Of a stretch of 64,000 bases of DNA, positions 31,945 through 41,109 are shown piece by piece. The notes beneath the pieces are model-generated. The model ran no database searches. It was not told the origin of the DNA and was given only the letters and a program-made list of their open reading frames with translations. How positions within the stretch are numbered: position 1 is the first letter of the stretch; each line of letters begins with the position of its first letter. This stretch comes from Streptacidiphilus sp. P02-A3a (GTDB taxonomy: Bacteria > Actinomycetota > Actinomycetes > Streptomycetales > Streptomycetaceae). The translations under genes were made by a program, and so were the position numbers. The DNA lies in NCBI RefSeq assembly GCF_014084105.1, contig NZ_CP048289.1, forward strand, positions 8,441,922-8,505,921, in the 5' to 3' direction.

Positions 31945-32904
31945 TCATTCTGCCGGAGAGCCACCGGCGCCGGCGCCGGTGTCGGAGCCGGTGTCGGAGC
32001 CGGTGCCCGTGTCGGTACCGGTGTCCGTGCCCGTGGGCCGGGCCTCGGCGATCCGGGCGAACTGCTCGACGGTCAGCGTCTCGCCGCGCAGCCGGAAGTC
32101 GATCCCGGCCGCGTCCAGCGCCGCCTCGGCCGCCGCCGGGGAGCCCGCCCAGCCGGACAGCGCCGCGCGCAGCGTCTTCCGCCGCTGCGCGAAGGCGGCG
32201 TCCACCACCGCGAACACCTCGCGCCGGGTGGCGGTGGTCACCGGGGGCTCCCGGCGGACCAGCGACACCAGGCCGGAGTCGACGTTCGGGGCGGGCCAGA
32301 AGACGTTGCGCCCGATCGCCCCGGCGCGCTTCACCTCGGCGTACCAGTTGGCCTTGACCGACGGCACCCCGTAGACCTTGTTGCCGGGGACGGCCGCGAG
32401 CCGGTCGGCGACCTCGGACTGGACCATGACCAGGGTCCGCTCGATGCTCGGGAAGGTCTCCAGCATGTGCAGCAGCACCGGCACCGCGACGTTGTACGGC
32501 AGGTTGGCGACCAGCGCGGTCGGCGCCGGGCCGGGGAGCTCGGTGACCTCCATGGCGTCCGCGTGGACCAGCGCGAAGCGGTCGGCGCGCGCGGGCAGCC
32601 GGGCGGCGATGGTGGTCGGCAGGTGCCTGGCCAGCAGCGCGTCGATCTCCACGGCGGTGACCCGGTCGGCCACCTCCAGCAGGCCCAGGGTGAGTGAGCC
32701 CAGGCCCGGACCGACCTCCACCACCACGTCCCGCTCGGTGACCTCCGCCGCGCGGACGATCCGGCGGACGGTGTTGCCGTCGATCACGAAGTTCTGGCCG
32801 CGCTGCTTGGTCGGACGCACGCCGAGGGCGTCCGCGATGCTGCGGATGTCGGCGGCGCCGAGAAGGGGGCCCTCCGTGGACGAGTCTTCAGTGCGGGTGC
32901 TCAC
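31945..32904 (-). CDS. rsmA: 16S rRNA dimethyladenosine transferase (KsgA)
   Basis: Dimethylates A1518 and A1519 in helix 45 of 16S rRNA late in 30S assembly. The 319-residue enzyme shows TKQRGQNFVID, SAM motif VVEVGPGLGSLTLGLL, the catalytic motif NLPYNVAVPVLLHML and the C-terminal helical domain with AAFAQRRKTLRAALSGW. A repeat-encoded tail of about 25 residues (GTDTGTDTGTGSDTGSDTG) is appended beyond the usual end. GTG start at 32904. It overlaps the possible long ispE start. Confidence 0.95.
   Translation of the reverse strand: MSTRTEDSSTEGPLLGAADIRSIADALGVRPTKQRGQNFVIDGNTVRRIVRAAEVTERDVVVEVGPGLGSLTLGLLEVADRVTAVEIDALLARHLPTTIAARLPARADRFALVHADAMEVTELPGPAPTALVANLPYNVAVPVLLHMLETFPSIERTLVMVQSEVADRLAAVPGNKVYGVPSVKANWYAEVKRAGAIGRNVFWPAPNVDSGLVSLVRREPPVTTATRREVFAVVDAAFAQRRKTLRAALSGWAGSPAAAEAALDAAGIDFRLRGETLTVEQFARIAEARPTGTDTGTDTGTGSDTGSDTGAGAGGSPAE
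31965..32034. repeat. Short tandem repeat within the 3' end of rsmA
   Basis: Degenerate 12-bp units (GACACCGGCTCC type on the coding strand) encode the acidic Thr/Gly/Asp tail of KsgA. Confidence 0.75.
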
Positions 32905-32932
32905 CGCCCAAGCTTAGACCGGTCGGCCGGTC

Positions 32933-33703
32933 CTATCCGGCGGCGCGGGGGCCGCAGGCGGGCCAGGGTTCCAGGCCGCGTCGCTGGTAGAGCTCCCGGG
33001 CGCGGTCGGTCTGCTCCCCGGCGGAGGCGTCCTGCGGCAGCCCGTGGCCGCCGAGGCTGCGCCAGGTGCGGGCGTCGAACTGGTAGAGGCCGCCGTAGCG
33101 CCCGCTGGGGTCGACCGCGCGCGGATCGCCCCCGGCCTCGCAGAGGGCCAGCGCTCCCCAGTTCAGCTCGCCGGTGACGTGCGGGGTGTCCGGGAGGTCC
33201 CGTCGGTGCGAGTGCGCCCGGTGCTCGCCGGGGCGGCGGTGCGCGGAGCGGCCGGTGTCGGCCGGACGGGTGTGGGCCGCGTGGCGGCCGGAGCCGTGGA
33301 GGTGCGCCGGGGCGGCCTCCGCCGGGCCCGCACCGGCGGAGGCCGGGCGGGGGACGCTGAGCGGCAGCAGCGCCGCCAGCGGGTGCCCGGCGAGCGGGCG
33401 CCCGGCCAGCGGGTTCGAGGTGAGCAGGTTCGGGGCCAGCAGGTTGGGGGCCAGTGGGGAGGCGGCCGACGGGTTCGGTCCCGGCGCGGCGGCGGGCGGC
33501 AGCTGCTCGGCCCGGCCCCGCGCCGTGGGCAGCGCCTCGGCCGTCGGTTCGACGTCCAAGTCCACCCGCTGGTGGCCCGGGACGTCGCCGACGTCCGCGC
33601 GGGCCTGGTGGCTCTGGGCGGCGAAGCCGCCGCTCCCGCCCACGAGCAGGGCCAGCACCAGGGCCCGTGGAAGCGTCCGCTGAGAGCCTGCTGAACCGTT
33701 CAC
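32933..33703 (-). CDS. Secreted Rpf/transglycosylase-like protein without G5 or DUF348 domains
   Basis: A 256-residue exported protein. A signal peptide (about residues 10-36) is followed by a long Pro/Ala/Leu-rich linker (40-175) containing PLAPNLLAPNLLTSNPLAGRPLAG-type repeats. A C-terminal Rpf domain (about 179-252) begins ELNWGALALCEAGGDPRAVDPSGRYGGLYQF, with the catalytic Glu of the lysozyme-like fold (Glu189) and the Cys pair 188/250. Rpf proteins cleave peptidoglycan and promote resuscitation or germination. The gene next to ksgA in streptomycetes is, as I recall, usually rpfB with DUF348 and G5 domains; neither is present here. GTG at 33703 has GAAGG upstream. Confidence 0.85.
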   Translation of the reverse strand: MNGSAGSQRTLPRALVLALLVGGSGGFAAQSHQARADVGDVPGHQRVDLDVEPTAEALPTARGRAEQLPPAAAPGPNPSAASPLAPNLLAPNLLTSNPLAGRPLAGHPLAALLPLSVPRPASAGAGPAEAAPAHLHGSGRHAAHTRPADTGRSAHRRPGEHRAHSHRRDLPDTPHVTGELNWGALALCEAGGDPRAVDPSGRYGGLYQFDARTWRSLGGHGLPQDASAGEQTDRARELYQRRGLEPWPACGPRAAG

Positions 33704-33810
33704 TCGAAGCCTTCCGCCGTCCGACACGGTCCTCCCGCGCGGATCAACGACCCAGTGGCGGCGGGGTCACCGGCCGTTCACCCGACCAGGCGGCCGCCGT
33801 CACCCGACCG

Positions 33811-33874
33811 GCGGTCATCGCCATCGGCGGTCGTCGTCAGCAGCGGTCATCGCCAGCAGCGGTCCTCGTCAGTA
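33811..33874. repeat. 16-bp tandem repeat, 4 copies, over the tatD stop codon
   Basis: Variants of GCGGTCATCGCCAGCA at 33811, 33827, 33843 and 33859. The last copy contains TCA at 33869-33871, the complement of the tatD TGA stop. Confidence 0.85.
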
Positions 33875-34756
33875 GTCGAAGGCGCGGGCGGTGTTCGCGG
33901 CCAGGGCGGTGGCCATGGCGTCCTCGTCCAGGCCGCGCACCACGGCCATCGCCCGCAGCGTGACCGGGATCAGGTACGGGGCGTTCGGCCGTCCCCGGTA
34001 CGGGGCCGGGGTCAGGAAGGGGGCGTCGGTCTCCACCAGGACCCGGTCCAGCGGGGTGACCGCGAGCGCGTCCCGCAGGTGCTGGTTGGCCGGGAAGGTG
34101 ACCGGTCCGGCGAAGGACAGGTAGTAGCCCGCCTCGGCGCAGACCTTGGCCATCTCGGCGTCGCCGGAGTAGCAGTGGAAGACGGTGCGCTCCGGCGCGC
34201 CCTCCTCGCGCAGGATCCGCAGCACGTCGTCGTGGGCGTCCCGGTCGTGGATGACCAGGGCCTTGGCGTGCTTCTTCGCCAGCGCGATGTGGCGGCGGAA
34301 CGACTCCTGCTGGATCTCGACGCCTTCCGGGCCGGTCCGGTAGTAGTCGAGGCCGGTCTCGCCGACGCCCTTGACCTGCGGCAGCGCCGCCAGCTCGTCG
34401 ATGGCGGCGATCGCCTCGTCCAGCGCGGCCGGGCCGCCGGGCCCGCGCCGCCGCCCGCTCCAGCCGTCCGGGTCGCCGAGGACGATCCGGGGCGCCTCGT
34501 TCGGGTGCAGCGACACCGTCGCGTGGACGTTCTCGTGCGCCTCGGCCAGCCGCGCGGCCCACACCGAGCCGTCCAGGTCGCAGCCGACCTGGACGACGGT
34601 GGTGACCCCGACCGAGGCGGCCTTGGCCAGCCCGGCCTCGGCCCCGTCCTGCTGCATGTCCAGGTGGGTGTGCGAGTCGGCGACGGCCACCCGCAGCGGC
34701 TCCGGCAGCGGCGGGGCGACGTTCTTGTCGGACTGGGACTTCTTCGACTGGGCCAT
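33869..34756 (-). CDS. tatD: TatD-family metal-dependent hydrolase (DNase)
   Basis: A 295-residue TIM-barrel amidohydrolase of the TatD group, with 3'-5' exonuclease-type DNase activity in the characterised members. Metal ligands are visible: DSHTHLD, GETGLDYYR (Glu), HDRDAHDD (His), FHCYSGD (His) and VETDAPFLTP (Asp). A Gly/Arg-rich insertion (SGRRRGPGGPAALDEA) lies near residue 115. ATG 34756 has GGAGG 8 nt upstream. It lies between metG and the Rpf-like gene, a conserved order. Confidence 0.94.
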   Translation of the reverse strand: MAQSKKSQSDKNVAPPLPEPLRVAVADSHTHLDMQQDGAEAGLAKAASVGVTTVVQVGCDLDGSVWAARLAEAHENVHATVSLHPNEAPRIVLGDPDGWSGRRRGPGGPAALDEAIAAIDELAALPQVKGVGETGLDYYRTGPEGVEIQQESFRRHIALAKKHAKALVIHDRDAHDDVLRILREEGAPERTVFHCYSGDAEMAKVCAEAGYYLSFAGPVTFPANQHLRDALAVTPLDRVLVETDAPFLTPAPYRGRPNAPYLIPVTLRAMAVVRGLDEDAMATALAANTARAFDY

Positions 34757-34843
34757 GGGGCCATCCTCCCTCGGACGGCCCCGACCCCGACAACCAGATA
34801 AAACGGATGCCGCGAACGGGTGCCGCAACCGGTGCCGCGGCGC

Positions 34844-36490
34844 TCAGGCCTCCGGTCGCTCCTCCAGCCGCGGGAAGAGGATCTCGCCCTTGGTCACCGT
34901 CACCCCGGCCGGGAGCAGCCCCCAGCCGGCGGCGCGGGCGACCTGCTGCTCGGCCAGCGCGCCGAGCACCGGCTCCGCGCCCAGGGAGTCCCAGAGCAGC
35001 CCGCTGACCCGCGGCATCACCGGGTTGAGCAGCACCGCGATCCCGCGCAGCGACTCGGCCGCCGCGTACAGGACGGTGGCCAGCCGGGCCTGTCCGGCCG
35101 CCGAGGTGTCCTTGGCGACCTTCCACGGCTCCTGCTCGGTGAGGTAGCCGTTGACCTGCTTGACGAACTCGAAGATCGCGGCGATGCCGCCGGAGAAGTC
35201 CAGCTTCTCGCCGATCCGGTCGTCCGCCTCGGCGAAGGCCCGTGCCAGGCCCACGGCCAGTTGCTCCTCGGCCGGGCCGCTGTCGGCGGCGGCGGGCAGC
35301 ACGCCGCCGAAGTACTTGCCGACCATGGCGGCCACCCGGGAGGCCAGGTTGCCGAAGTCGTTGGCGAGCTCGGAGGTGTACCGGGCGGAGAAGTCCTCCC
35401 AGGAGAAGGAGCCGTCGGTGCCGAACGGGATCGCCCGCAGGAAGTAGTACCGGTAGGCGTCCACGCCGAAGTGCTCGGTGAGCTGGTGCGGCGAGATCCC
35501 GGTCAGGTTGGACTTGCTCATCTTCTCGCCGCCGACCATCAGCCAGCCGTTGGCGGCGACCCGCTTCGGCAGCGGCAGCCCGTTGGCCATCAGCATCGCG
35601 GGCCAGATCACGGCGTGGAAGCGGAGGATGTCCTTGCCGACCAGGTGGACGTCGGCCGGGAAGATCCGCTCGAACTTCTCCGGGTCGCTGCCGTAGCCGA
35701 CCGCCGTGGCGTAGTTGAGCAGCGCGTCGACCCAGACGTAGATGATGTGCTCGGGGTCCCAGGGGATCGGCACGCCCCAGTCGAAGGTGGACCGGGAGAT
35801 CGACAGGTCCTGCAGGCCCTGCTCGACGAAGCGCAGCACCTCGTTGCGGGCCGACTCGGGCTGGATGAACCCGGGGTTGGCGGCGTAGAACTCCAGCAGC
35901 CGGGGGCCGTAATCGGAGAGCCGGAAGAAGTAGTTCTCCTCCTTCAGCATCTCCACCGGCTTCCGGTGGACCGGGCAGAGCTTCTGGCCCTCGAACTCGC
36001 CGGTGCCGTCGATCAGGTCGCCGGGCGCCTTGTACTCCTCGCAGCCGACGCAGTACGGGCCCTCGTAGCCGCCCTGGTAGATCTCGCCCTTGTCGTAGAG
36101 GTCCTGGACGAACTCCTGCACCCGGGCGGTGTGCCGGTCCTCGGTGGTCCGGATGAAGTCGTCGTTGGCGATCTCCAGGTGCTCCCAGAGCGGCTTCCAG
36201 GCGTCCCGGACGAGCTGGTCGCACCACTCCTGCGGGCTGACGCCGTGCGCCTCGGCGGTACGCATGATCTTCTGGCCGTGCTCGTCGGTACCGGTGAGGT
36301 ACCAGACCTTCTCGCCGCGCTGGCGGTGCCAGCGGGCGAGGACGTCACCGGCGACCGTGGTGTAGGCGTGGCCGAGGTGGGGCTTGTCGTTCACGTAGTA
36401 GATCGGCGTCGACACGTAGAAGGTACGCTCCGCCGCCTCCGCGCTGGTGTTCTTCGAACCTGAGCTGTCTGTAGTCGCCGCCATGCTCAC
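34844..36490 (-). CDS. metG: Methionyl-tRNA synthetase
   Basis: Charges tRNA-Met for initiation and elongation. The 548-residue class I enzyme shows the HIGH-equivalent PHLGHAYTTVAGDV, a single zinc knuckle CVGCEEYKAPGDL ... KLCPVHRKP, the KMSKS loop GGEKMSKSN and a C-terminal anticodon-binding helical domain. It lacks the C-terminal tRNA-binding (EMAP-like) domain of the long form. The start is GTG 36490 or ATG 36484; the N-terminal 20 residues are a Ser/Ala-rich extension. Confidence 0.97.
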   Translation of the reverse strand: MSMAATTDSSGSKNTSAEAAERTFYVSTPIYYVNDKPHLGHAYTTVAGDVLARWHRQRGEKVWYLTGTDEHGQKIMRTAEAHGVSPQEWCDQLVRDAWKPLWEHLEIANDDFIRTTEDRHTARVQEFVQDLYDKGEIYQGGYEGPYCVGCEEYKAPGDLIDGTGEFEGQKLCPVHRKPVEMLKEENYFFRLSDYGPRLLEFYAANPGFIQPESARNEVLRFVEQGLQDLSISRSTFDWGVPIPWDPEHIIYVWVDALLNYATAVGYGSDPEKFERIFPADVHLVGKDILRFHAVIWPAMLMANGLPLPKRVAANGWLMVGGEKMSKSNLTGISPHQLTEHFGVDAYRYYFLRAIPFGTDGSFSWEDFSARYTSELANDFGNLASRVAAMVGKYFGGVLPAAADSGPAEEQLAVGLARAFAEADDRIGEKLDFSGGIAAIFEFVKQVNGYLTEQEPWKVAKDTSAAGQARLATVLYAAAESLRGIAVLLNPVMPRVSGLLWDSLGAEPVLGALAEQQVARAAGWGLLPAGVTVTKGEILFPRLEERPEA

Positions 36491-36577
36491 GAATCCTAGC
36501 CGTCGCGCGGGGTCCGCCCGGCCGCGCTGCGGTCGGGCGGACGGCTGGGCGGACGGTCGGGCCCGGCGCGGGGACGG

Positions 36578-37075
36578 TCAGGGCTCGGGGGTGGTGTGCC
36601 GGCGCCGGTGCAGGAAGTGGAACGGCAGGTGGAGCCGGTGCTGCCGACGCGGCCTCGGGGTGGTGACCGCGCCGCTGACCGCGGGCTGCGGACGGGCGGC
36701 GGGGCGGGGCGCGTGCCAGTAGGCGGTGGCCTCGGCGACGCGCCCGGCGCGCAGGATCCGCACGTGCGCTCCCCCGCAGCCGGGGCAGCCCGGGCTGCTC
36801 AGCGGGGACGGGACCGGGACGCCGTTGGCGCGGTAGCGGATCACCTGGTGACCCCCGGCATCGGCGCGGTGCTCGATCTCGTACGCCTGTTCCCAGCCGT
36901 AGCCGCAGTTCAGGCACGCGAAGGCATACGCCTCGTGGACGGTCTCGGGGATGGGGGTGGTGCGGGTGCTGGTGGTCCGTCCGGTGGCAGTGCCGGTCGC
37001 GGTTCCGATCGAGGTGGTGTCGGCCGCTGTGCCTGCGGCCGCACCGCGGTCGGGGTCGCCGAAGTGTTCGCTCAT
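36578..37075 (-). CDS. Small protein with a zinc-ribbon-like Cys4 site
   Basis: A 165-residue protein not recognised as a named family. A Thr/Gly/Ala-rich disordered N-terminus (10-42) precedes YAFACLNCGYGWEQAYEIEH (CxxC) and, 50 residues on, PGCPGCGGAHVRIL (CxxC), which together look like one structural zinc site. The C-terminus is basic and Pro/Arg/His-rich. ATG 37075 has GGGAG 6 nt upstream. It lies between metG and rsmI on their strand, with 206 bp of non-coding sequence upstream in which I see no clear promoter. It may bind nucleic acid, but this is a guess. Confidence 0.65.
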   Translation of the reverse strand: MSEHFGDPDRGAAAGTAADTTSIGTATGTATGRTTSTRTTPIPETVHEAYAFACLNCGYGWEQAYEIEHRADAGGHQVIRYRANGVPVPSPLSSPGCPGCGGAHVRILRAGRVAEATAYWHAPRPAARPQPAVSGAVTTPRPRRQHRLHLPFHFLHRRRHTTPEP

Positions 37076-37281
37076 GCCGGTCTCCCGAATGCCCGAAGCG
37101 GGGCTTTCTCGCTTCCTCACCCAGAATCCCCCCGGCTCGCGCCGCGAAGTCGCCGCTGCGGCTTTCTTGGCCCAGAGTTGGCTGTTCAGGGGAGATCCGC
37201 TACCCGAGCGAGAGGATTCCTTGGTCAGCTTTTTATGGGGACCGCACAGGACGCGCCGACCGCGCGCCCACACGCGCCCCG

Positions 37282-38166
37282 TCAGCCCCGCTGAGCCGTC
37301 CCCGCGCGGCCCTCGCTCTGGGGCCGGGCGGTCTTCGCGGCCACCACCGCGTCGAACACCTCCCGCTTGGGGACGCCGGTGTCGGCGGCGACCGCCGCGA
37401 TCGCCTCCTTGCGGCGCTCGCCCGCCTCCTCCCGCAGCGCGACCCTGCGGGCCAGCTCGACGGCGTCCAGCGCGCCCGGGGCGGCCGGGGGCGCGCCCTG
37501 GACCACCACCGTGATCTCGCCGCGCACCCCGTCGGCGGCCCAGACCGCGAGTTCGCCCAGCGGGCCGCGCTTGACCTCCTCGTAGGTCTTGGTCAGCTCG
37601 CGGCAGACGGCCGCCGGGCGCTCCGCGCCGAAGGCCTCGGCCATCGCCAGCAGCGAGTCGCCGACCCGGTGCGGGGACTCGAAGAAGACCATGGTGCGCG
37701 GCTCGGCCGCGAGGTCCCGCAGCCGGGAGCCGCGCCCGCCGCCCTTGCGCGGCAGGAAGCCCTCGAAGCAGAAGCGGTCCACCGGCAGCCCGGACAGCGC
37801 CAGCGCGGTCAGCACCGCCGAGGGCCCGGGCACGGCGGTGATCCGGATGCCCTGCTCGACGGCCGCCGCGACCAGCCGGTAGCCGGGGTCGGAGACGGAG
37901 GGCATCCCGGCGTCGGTGACCAGCAGCACCCGGGAGCCGCCGAGCAGCGCCTCCACCAGTTCCGGGGTCCGGCCGACCTCGTTGCCCTCGAAGTAGGAGA
38001 CGATCCGGCCGCTCGGGGACACCCCCAGGGCGTTGGCCAGGCGCCACATCCGCCTGGTGTCCTCGGCCGCGACCACGTCGGCGGTGGCCAGTTCGGCGGC
38101 GAGCCGGGGCGGAGCGTCCCCGACGTCGCCGATGGGTGTTCCGGCAAGAATGAGTAGACCTGTCAC
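37282..38166 (-). CDS. rsmI: 16S rRNA (cytidine-1402-2'-O)-methyltransferase
   Basis: Methylates the ribose of C1402 in the 30S decoding centre. The 294-residue tetrapyrrole-methylase-fold enzyme shows LILAGTPIGDVGDAPPRLAAEL, VVAAEDTRRMWRLAN, VLLVTDAGMPSVSDPGYRLV, AVPGPSAVLTALALSGLP and FFESPHRVGDSL, the RsmI block order. The C-terminal helical region contains GVPKREVFDAVVA. GTG 38166 gives the family N-terminus. It is divergent from pmt with a 65-bp gap. Confidence 0.95.
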   Translation of the reverse strand: MTGLLILAGTPIGDVGDAPPRLAAELATADVVAAEDTRRMWRLANALGVSPSGRIVSYFEGNEVGRTPELVEALLGGSRVLLVTDAGMPSVSDPGYRLVAAAVEQGIRITAVPGPSAVLTALALSGLPVDRFCFEGFLPRKGGGRGSRLRDLAAEPRTMVFFESPHRVGDSLLAMAEAFGAERPAAVCRELTKTYEEVKRGPLGELAVWAADGVRGEITVVVQGAPPAAPGALDAVELARRVALREEAGERRKEAIAAVAADTGVPKREVFDAVVAAKTARPQSEGRAGTAQRG

Positions 38167-38231
38167 CTCTTCATACTCCCAGTTGGCGAGGTCCCGGTAC
38201 TGCCGACAGGGTTCACCCCTACGATGCACGC

Positions 38232-40094
38232 GTGAGCGGTGATGAGGCGACAGTGACAGCGCCGGACGGCGACGGGACGCACGGCACGACGACGCTGGCC
38301 GACGGCCCGGCCGAGGCGGTGCCGCAGGACGGGCCGACGGGGGCCACCCCGCGCCGGTCCTGGCCGCTCAGCGCCTGGCAGCGGCGGCTGAGCCGGCTCG
38401 GCTACGGCGCGCCGGAGCGGATCCCGCTGCGCGAGCGGCTGGTGCCGCCGATGCCGGACGGCCCGGGGATCTCCACCGGTGAGCCCTCACCGGTGCTGAC
38501 CCGGCTCGGGGTACGGCTGCCGACCGGGCTGTGGATGTGGCTGTGCCGCTGGTCCGGCTGGCTGGGACCGCTGCTGGTGACCCTGTTCGGCGGCATCCTG
38601 ATCTTCGTCAACCTCGGGCACCCGCACGACATCATCTTCGACGAGACGTACTACGCCAAGGACTCCTGGGCCCTGTGGCACTACGGGTACGAGGTCACCT
38701 GGCCGAACAACGCCAACCAGCTGCTGCTCCAGCATCCGGAGGTGATCCCGAAGCCGCTCGGGAACGCCTTCATCGCGCACCCGCCGGACGGCAAGTGGGT
38801 CATCGGCATCGGCGAGATGATCTTCGGCTTGAACCCGTTCGGCTGGCGCTTCATGACCGCGCTGCTGGGCACCCTGTCGGTGCTGATGCTCTGCCGGATC
38901 GGCCGTCGGCTGTTCCGCTCCACGCTGCTGGGCTGCGTCGCCGGGCTGCTGATGACCGTCGACGGCCTGCACCTGGTGATGAGCCGCACCGGGCTGCTGG
39001 ACCTGGTGGTGATGTTCTGGGCGCTGGCCGCCTTCGGCCTGCTGCTGATCGACCGGGACCGGACCCGGACCCGGCTGGCCGACCTGGTCGGGGCGACCGC
39101 CGACAACCCCGGCGCGCGGCCGAACCAGGAGCTGGCCACCAGGGCCCGGCTGGGCTGGCGTCCCTACCGGCTGCTGGCCGGGGTGGTGCTGGGCATCGAC
39201 TGCGCGACCAAGTGGGACGGGCTGTGGTTCCTGGCCTTCTTCGCGGTGCTGTCGGTGCTGTGGGACGCCGCCGCCCGCAAGACCGCCGGTGCCAGGCACC
39301 CGTACGCCATGGCGCTGCTGCACGACGTGCCGTTCGCGTTCCTGTCCATGGTGGTCGTGGCGTTCTTCACCTACCTGGTGTCCTGGTCCGGCTGGCTGTT
39401 CACGCAGGGCGGCTACGACCGGCAGTGGGCAGCGCACCGCGCCGGCCTCTCCGCCGCGAACTGGGGCCCGATCCCGCTGCCGCAGGTGAACATGGACTGG
39501 GTGCCGGCGCCGCTGCGCAGCCTGTGGCACTACCACGCGGAGATCTGGAACTTCAACACCCACCTGAACACCCCGCACACGTACATGTCGAACCCGTGGA
39601 GCTGGCTGGTCAACGGCCGCCCGGTGTCGTTCTACTACCCGAGCGGCCTACAGCCCTCGCAGTGCGGTGGCGCGGCGCAGTGCTCCAGCGAGGTGCTGGC
39701 GATCGGCACCCCGCTGCTGTGGTGGGTGGGCTGCTTCGCGCTGCTGTACGCGCTGTACCGGTGGATCCTGGTCCGGGACTGGCGGGCGGGGGCCATCGTC
39801 TGCGGCATCGCCGCCGGATACCTGCCGTGGTTCCAGTGGCAGCAGCGGACGATCTTCTTCTTCTACTCGATCGACTTCGAGCCCTTCCTCTGCCTGGCCA
39901 TCGCGCTGATGATCGGCGGCATGCTGGGCAGGGCCACCGCCTCGCGCGAGCGCAGGCTGTGGGGCGGCGTGTCGGCGGGGCTGGTGCTGGTCGCGATCAT
40001 GGCGTGCTTCCTGTACTTCTTCCCGCTCTACACCGGCGAGGTGACCACGCTCGCGCAGTGGCAGGCCCGGATGTGGTGGCCGACCTGGATCTGA
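38232..40094 (+). CDS. pmt: Protein O-mannosyltransferase (dolichyl-phosphate-mannose type)
   Basis: Transfers mannose from polyprenyl phosphate mannose to Ser/Thr of secreted proteins on the outer face of the membrane. The 620-residue GT39 protein has about eleven membrane segments. The conserved acidic loop motif IIFDETYYAKDSWAL comes after the first segment, and the C-terminal four-helix region ends YFFPLYTGEVTTLAQWQARMWWPTWI, as in PF16192. The first 75 residues are cytoplasmic and Pro/Gly-rich. GTG 38232. In streptomycetes Pmt glycosylates lipoproteins and serves as part of the phage receptor pathway; loss alters cell-wall antibiotic sensitivity. Confidence 0.95.
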   Translation: MSGDEATVTAPDGDGTHGTTTLADGPAEAVPQDGPTGATPRRSWPLSAWQRRLSRLGYGAPERIPLRERLVPPMPDGPGISTGEPSPVLTRLGVRLPTGLWMWLCRWSGWLGPLLVTLFGGILIFVNLGHPHDIIFDETYYAKDSWALWHYGYEVTWPNNANQLLLQHPEVIPKPLGNAFIAHPPDGKWVIGIGEMIFGLNPFGWRFMTALLGTLSVLMLCRIGRRLFRSTLLGCVAGLLMTVDGLHLVMSRTGLLDLVVMFWALAAFGLLLIDRDRTRTRLADLVGATADNPGARPNQELATRARLGWRPYRLLAGVVLGIDCATKWDGLWFLAFFAVLSVLWDAAARKTAGARHPYAMALLHDVPFAFLSMVVVAFFTYLVSWSGWLFTQGGYDRQWAAHRAGLSAANWGPIPLPQVNMDWVPAPLRSLWHYHAEIWNFNTHLNTPHTYMSNPWSWLVNGRPVSFYYPSGLQPSQCGGAAQCSSEVLAIGTPLLWWVGCFALLYALYRWILVRDWRAGAIVCGIAAGYLPWFQWQQRTIFFFYSIDFEPFLCLAIALMIGGMLGRATASRERRLWGGVSAGLVLVAIMACFLYFFPLYTGEVTTLAQWQARMWWPTWI

Positions 40095-40100
40095 CCGCGC

Positions 40101-40961
40101 TCAGCGGGGCCGGGCCGCGCGCACCGAGTAGACCATCGGGACGCGCGGCCGCCCCTCCGGGAAGCGGTAGACCCGGGTGACCCCCTCGGTCACCGTCTCC
40201 AGCGCGGCGAAGCGCGGAAACAGCGTGAAATCGTGCTCGTGCACGAACTCAATGCGCAGTCCGGCGGCGGCGATGGCACTGAGGATCTCGCCGAGTCCGT
40301 GCTGCCATTGGACGGACACCGTTATTTGGGGTTCCTCGACGTAATCGGTGTAAGTGCCCGGTTCATCCCAGACCGTGGCCTCCTGATGGAAATAGTCGTA
40401 TTCGACGGTGCGGCCGTCGTCGCCGAGCATGTCGGTCACCGGGTGGAACTCGGCCAGGTAGAGGAAGCCGCCGGGCGCGACCATGGCGGCGGCGGTCTGC
40501 GCCCAGCGCTCGATGTCCGGCAGCCAGCAGAGCGCGCCGAGCCCGGTGTAGACGACGTCGAAGACCTCCCCGGCCAGCACGTTCGCCGCCTCGTACACGT
40601 CGGCGGTGACGAACCGGGCGTCCGGCAGTCCGGCCTCGCGGGCCAGCTCCTCGGCCGCCGCCACCGCCGAGGCGGAGAAGTCCAGGCCGGTGACGGCCGC
40701 CCCGTGCCGGGCCCAGCCGAGGGTGTCCTGGCCGAAGTGGCACTGGAGGTGCAGCAGCCTGCGGCCGTCGACGTCGCCGACCTCGGTGAGCTCGAACGGC
40801 CGCAGCACCTCCGCCCCGGCCAGGAACCCGGGGACGTCGTAGAAGCCGCTGCCGGTGTGGATCGGCACCCGCTCGTCCCACATGGCCCGGTTGAGCGCCC
40901 GCCAGTCGGCCGGATCGGGGCGGGGGCCGTCGGGGCCGGAGGATGCCTGAGAGATCGTCAT
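40101..40961 (-). CDS. Class I SAM-dependent methyltransferase
   Basis: A 286-residue cytoplasmic methyltransferase. Motif I is atypical (RLLHLQCHFGQDTLGWARHGAAVTGLDFSASAVAAAEELAREAG), with LQCHFG replacing the usual GxGxG, a pattern found in a well-defined subgroup of bacterial methyltransferases. Motif II (FDVVYTGLGALCWLPD) and post-motif GGFLYLAEFHPV follow. The substrate is unknown. ATG 40961. It is convergent with pmt (6 bp between stops) and divergent from the PBP gene. Confidence 0.85.
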   Translation of the reverse strand: MTISQASSGPDGPRPDPADWRALNRAMWDERVPIHTGSGFYDVPGFLAGAEVLRPFELTEVGDVDGRRLLHLQCHFGQDTLGWARHGAAVTGLDFSASAVAAAEELAREAGLPDARFVTADVYEAANVLAGEVFDVVYTGLGALCWLPDIERWAQTAAAMVAPGGFLYLAEFHPVTDMLGDDGRTVEYDYFHQEATVWDEPGTYTDYVEEPQITVSVQWQHGLGEILSAIAAAGLRIEFVHEHDFTLFPRFAALETVTEGVTRVYRFPEGRPRVPMVYSVRAARPR

Positions 40962-41109
40962 GGGCGTGAGGCTAATCCCCGGACCTGGCCCCGGCGACCG
41001 GTTTTGCCCCGAACCGGGCGGATTTCGGGATAACGATCCTCCACCGTTTCCGCGGGATCGGCATGGGGTCGGCGACCGTACGCCTACGATTCCTTTCTGG
41101 TAATTGGCA

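Noticed and set aside
33837..36227. 796-codon minus-strand frame over tatD and metG
   Set aside because: It is a +1/+2 shadow of both genes, with Arg/Gly/Ala repeats only.
36596..37294. 232-codon plus-strand frame opposite the zinc-ribbon protein
   Set aside because: Low-complexity antisense frame. The minus-strand frame has paired CxxC motifs and a good ribosome site.
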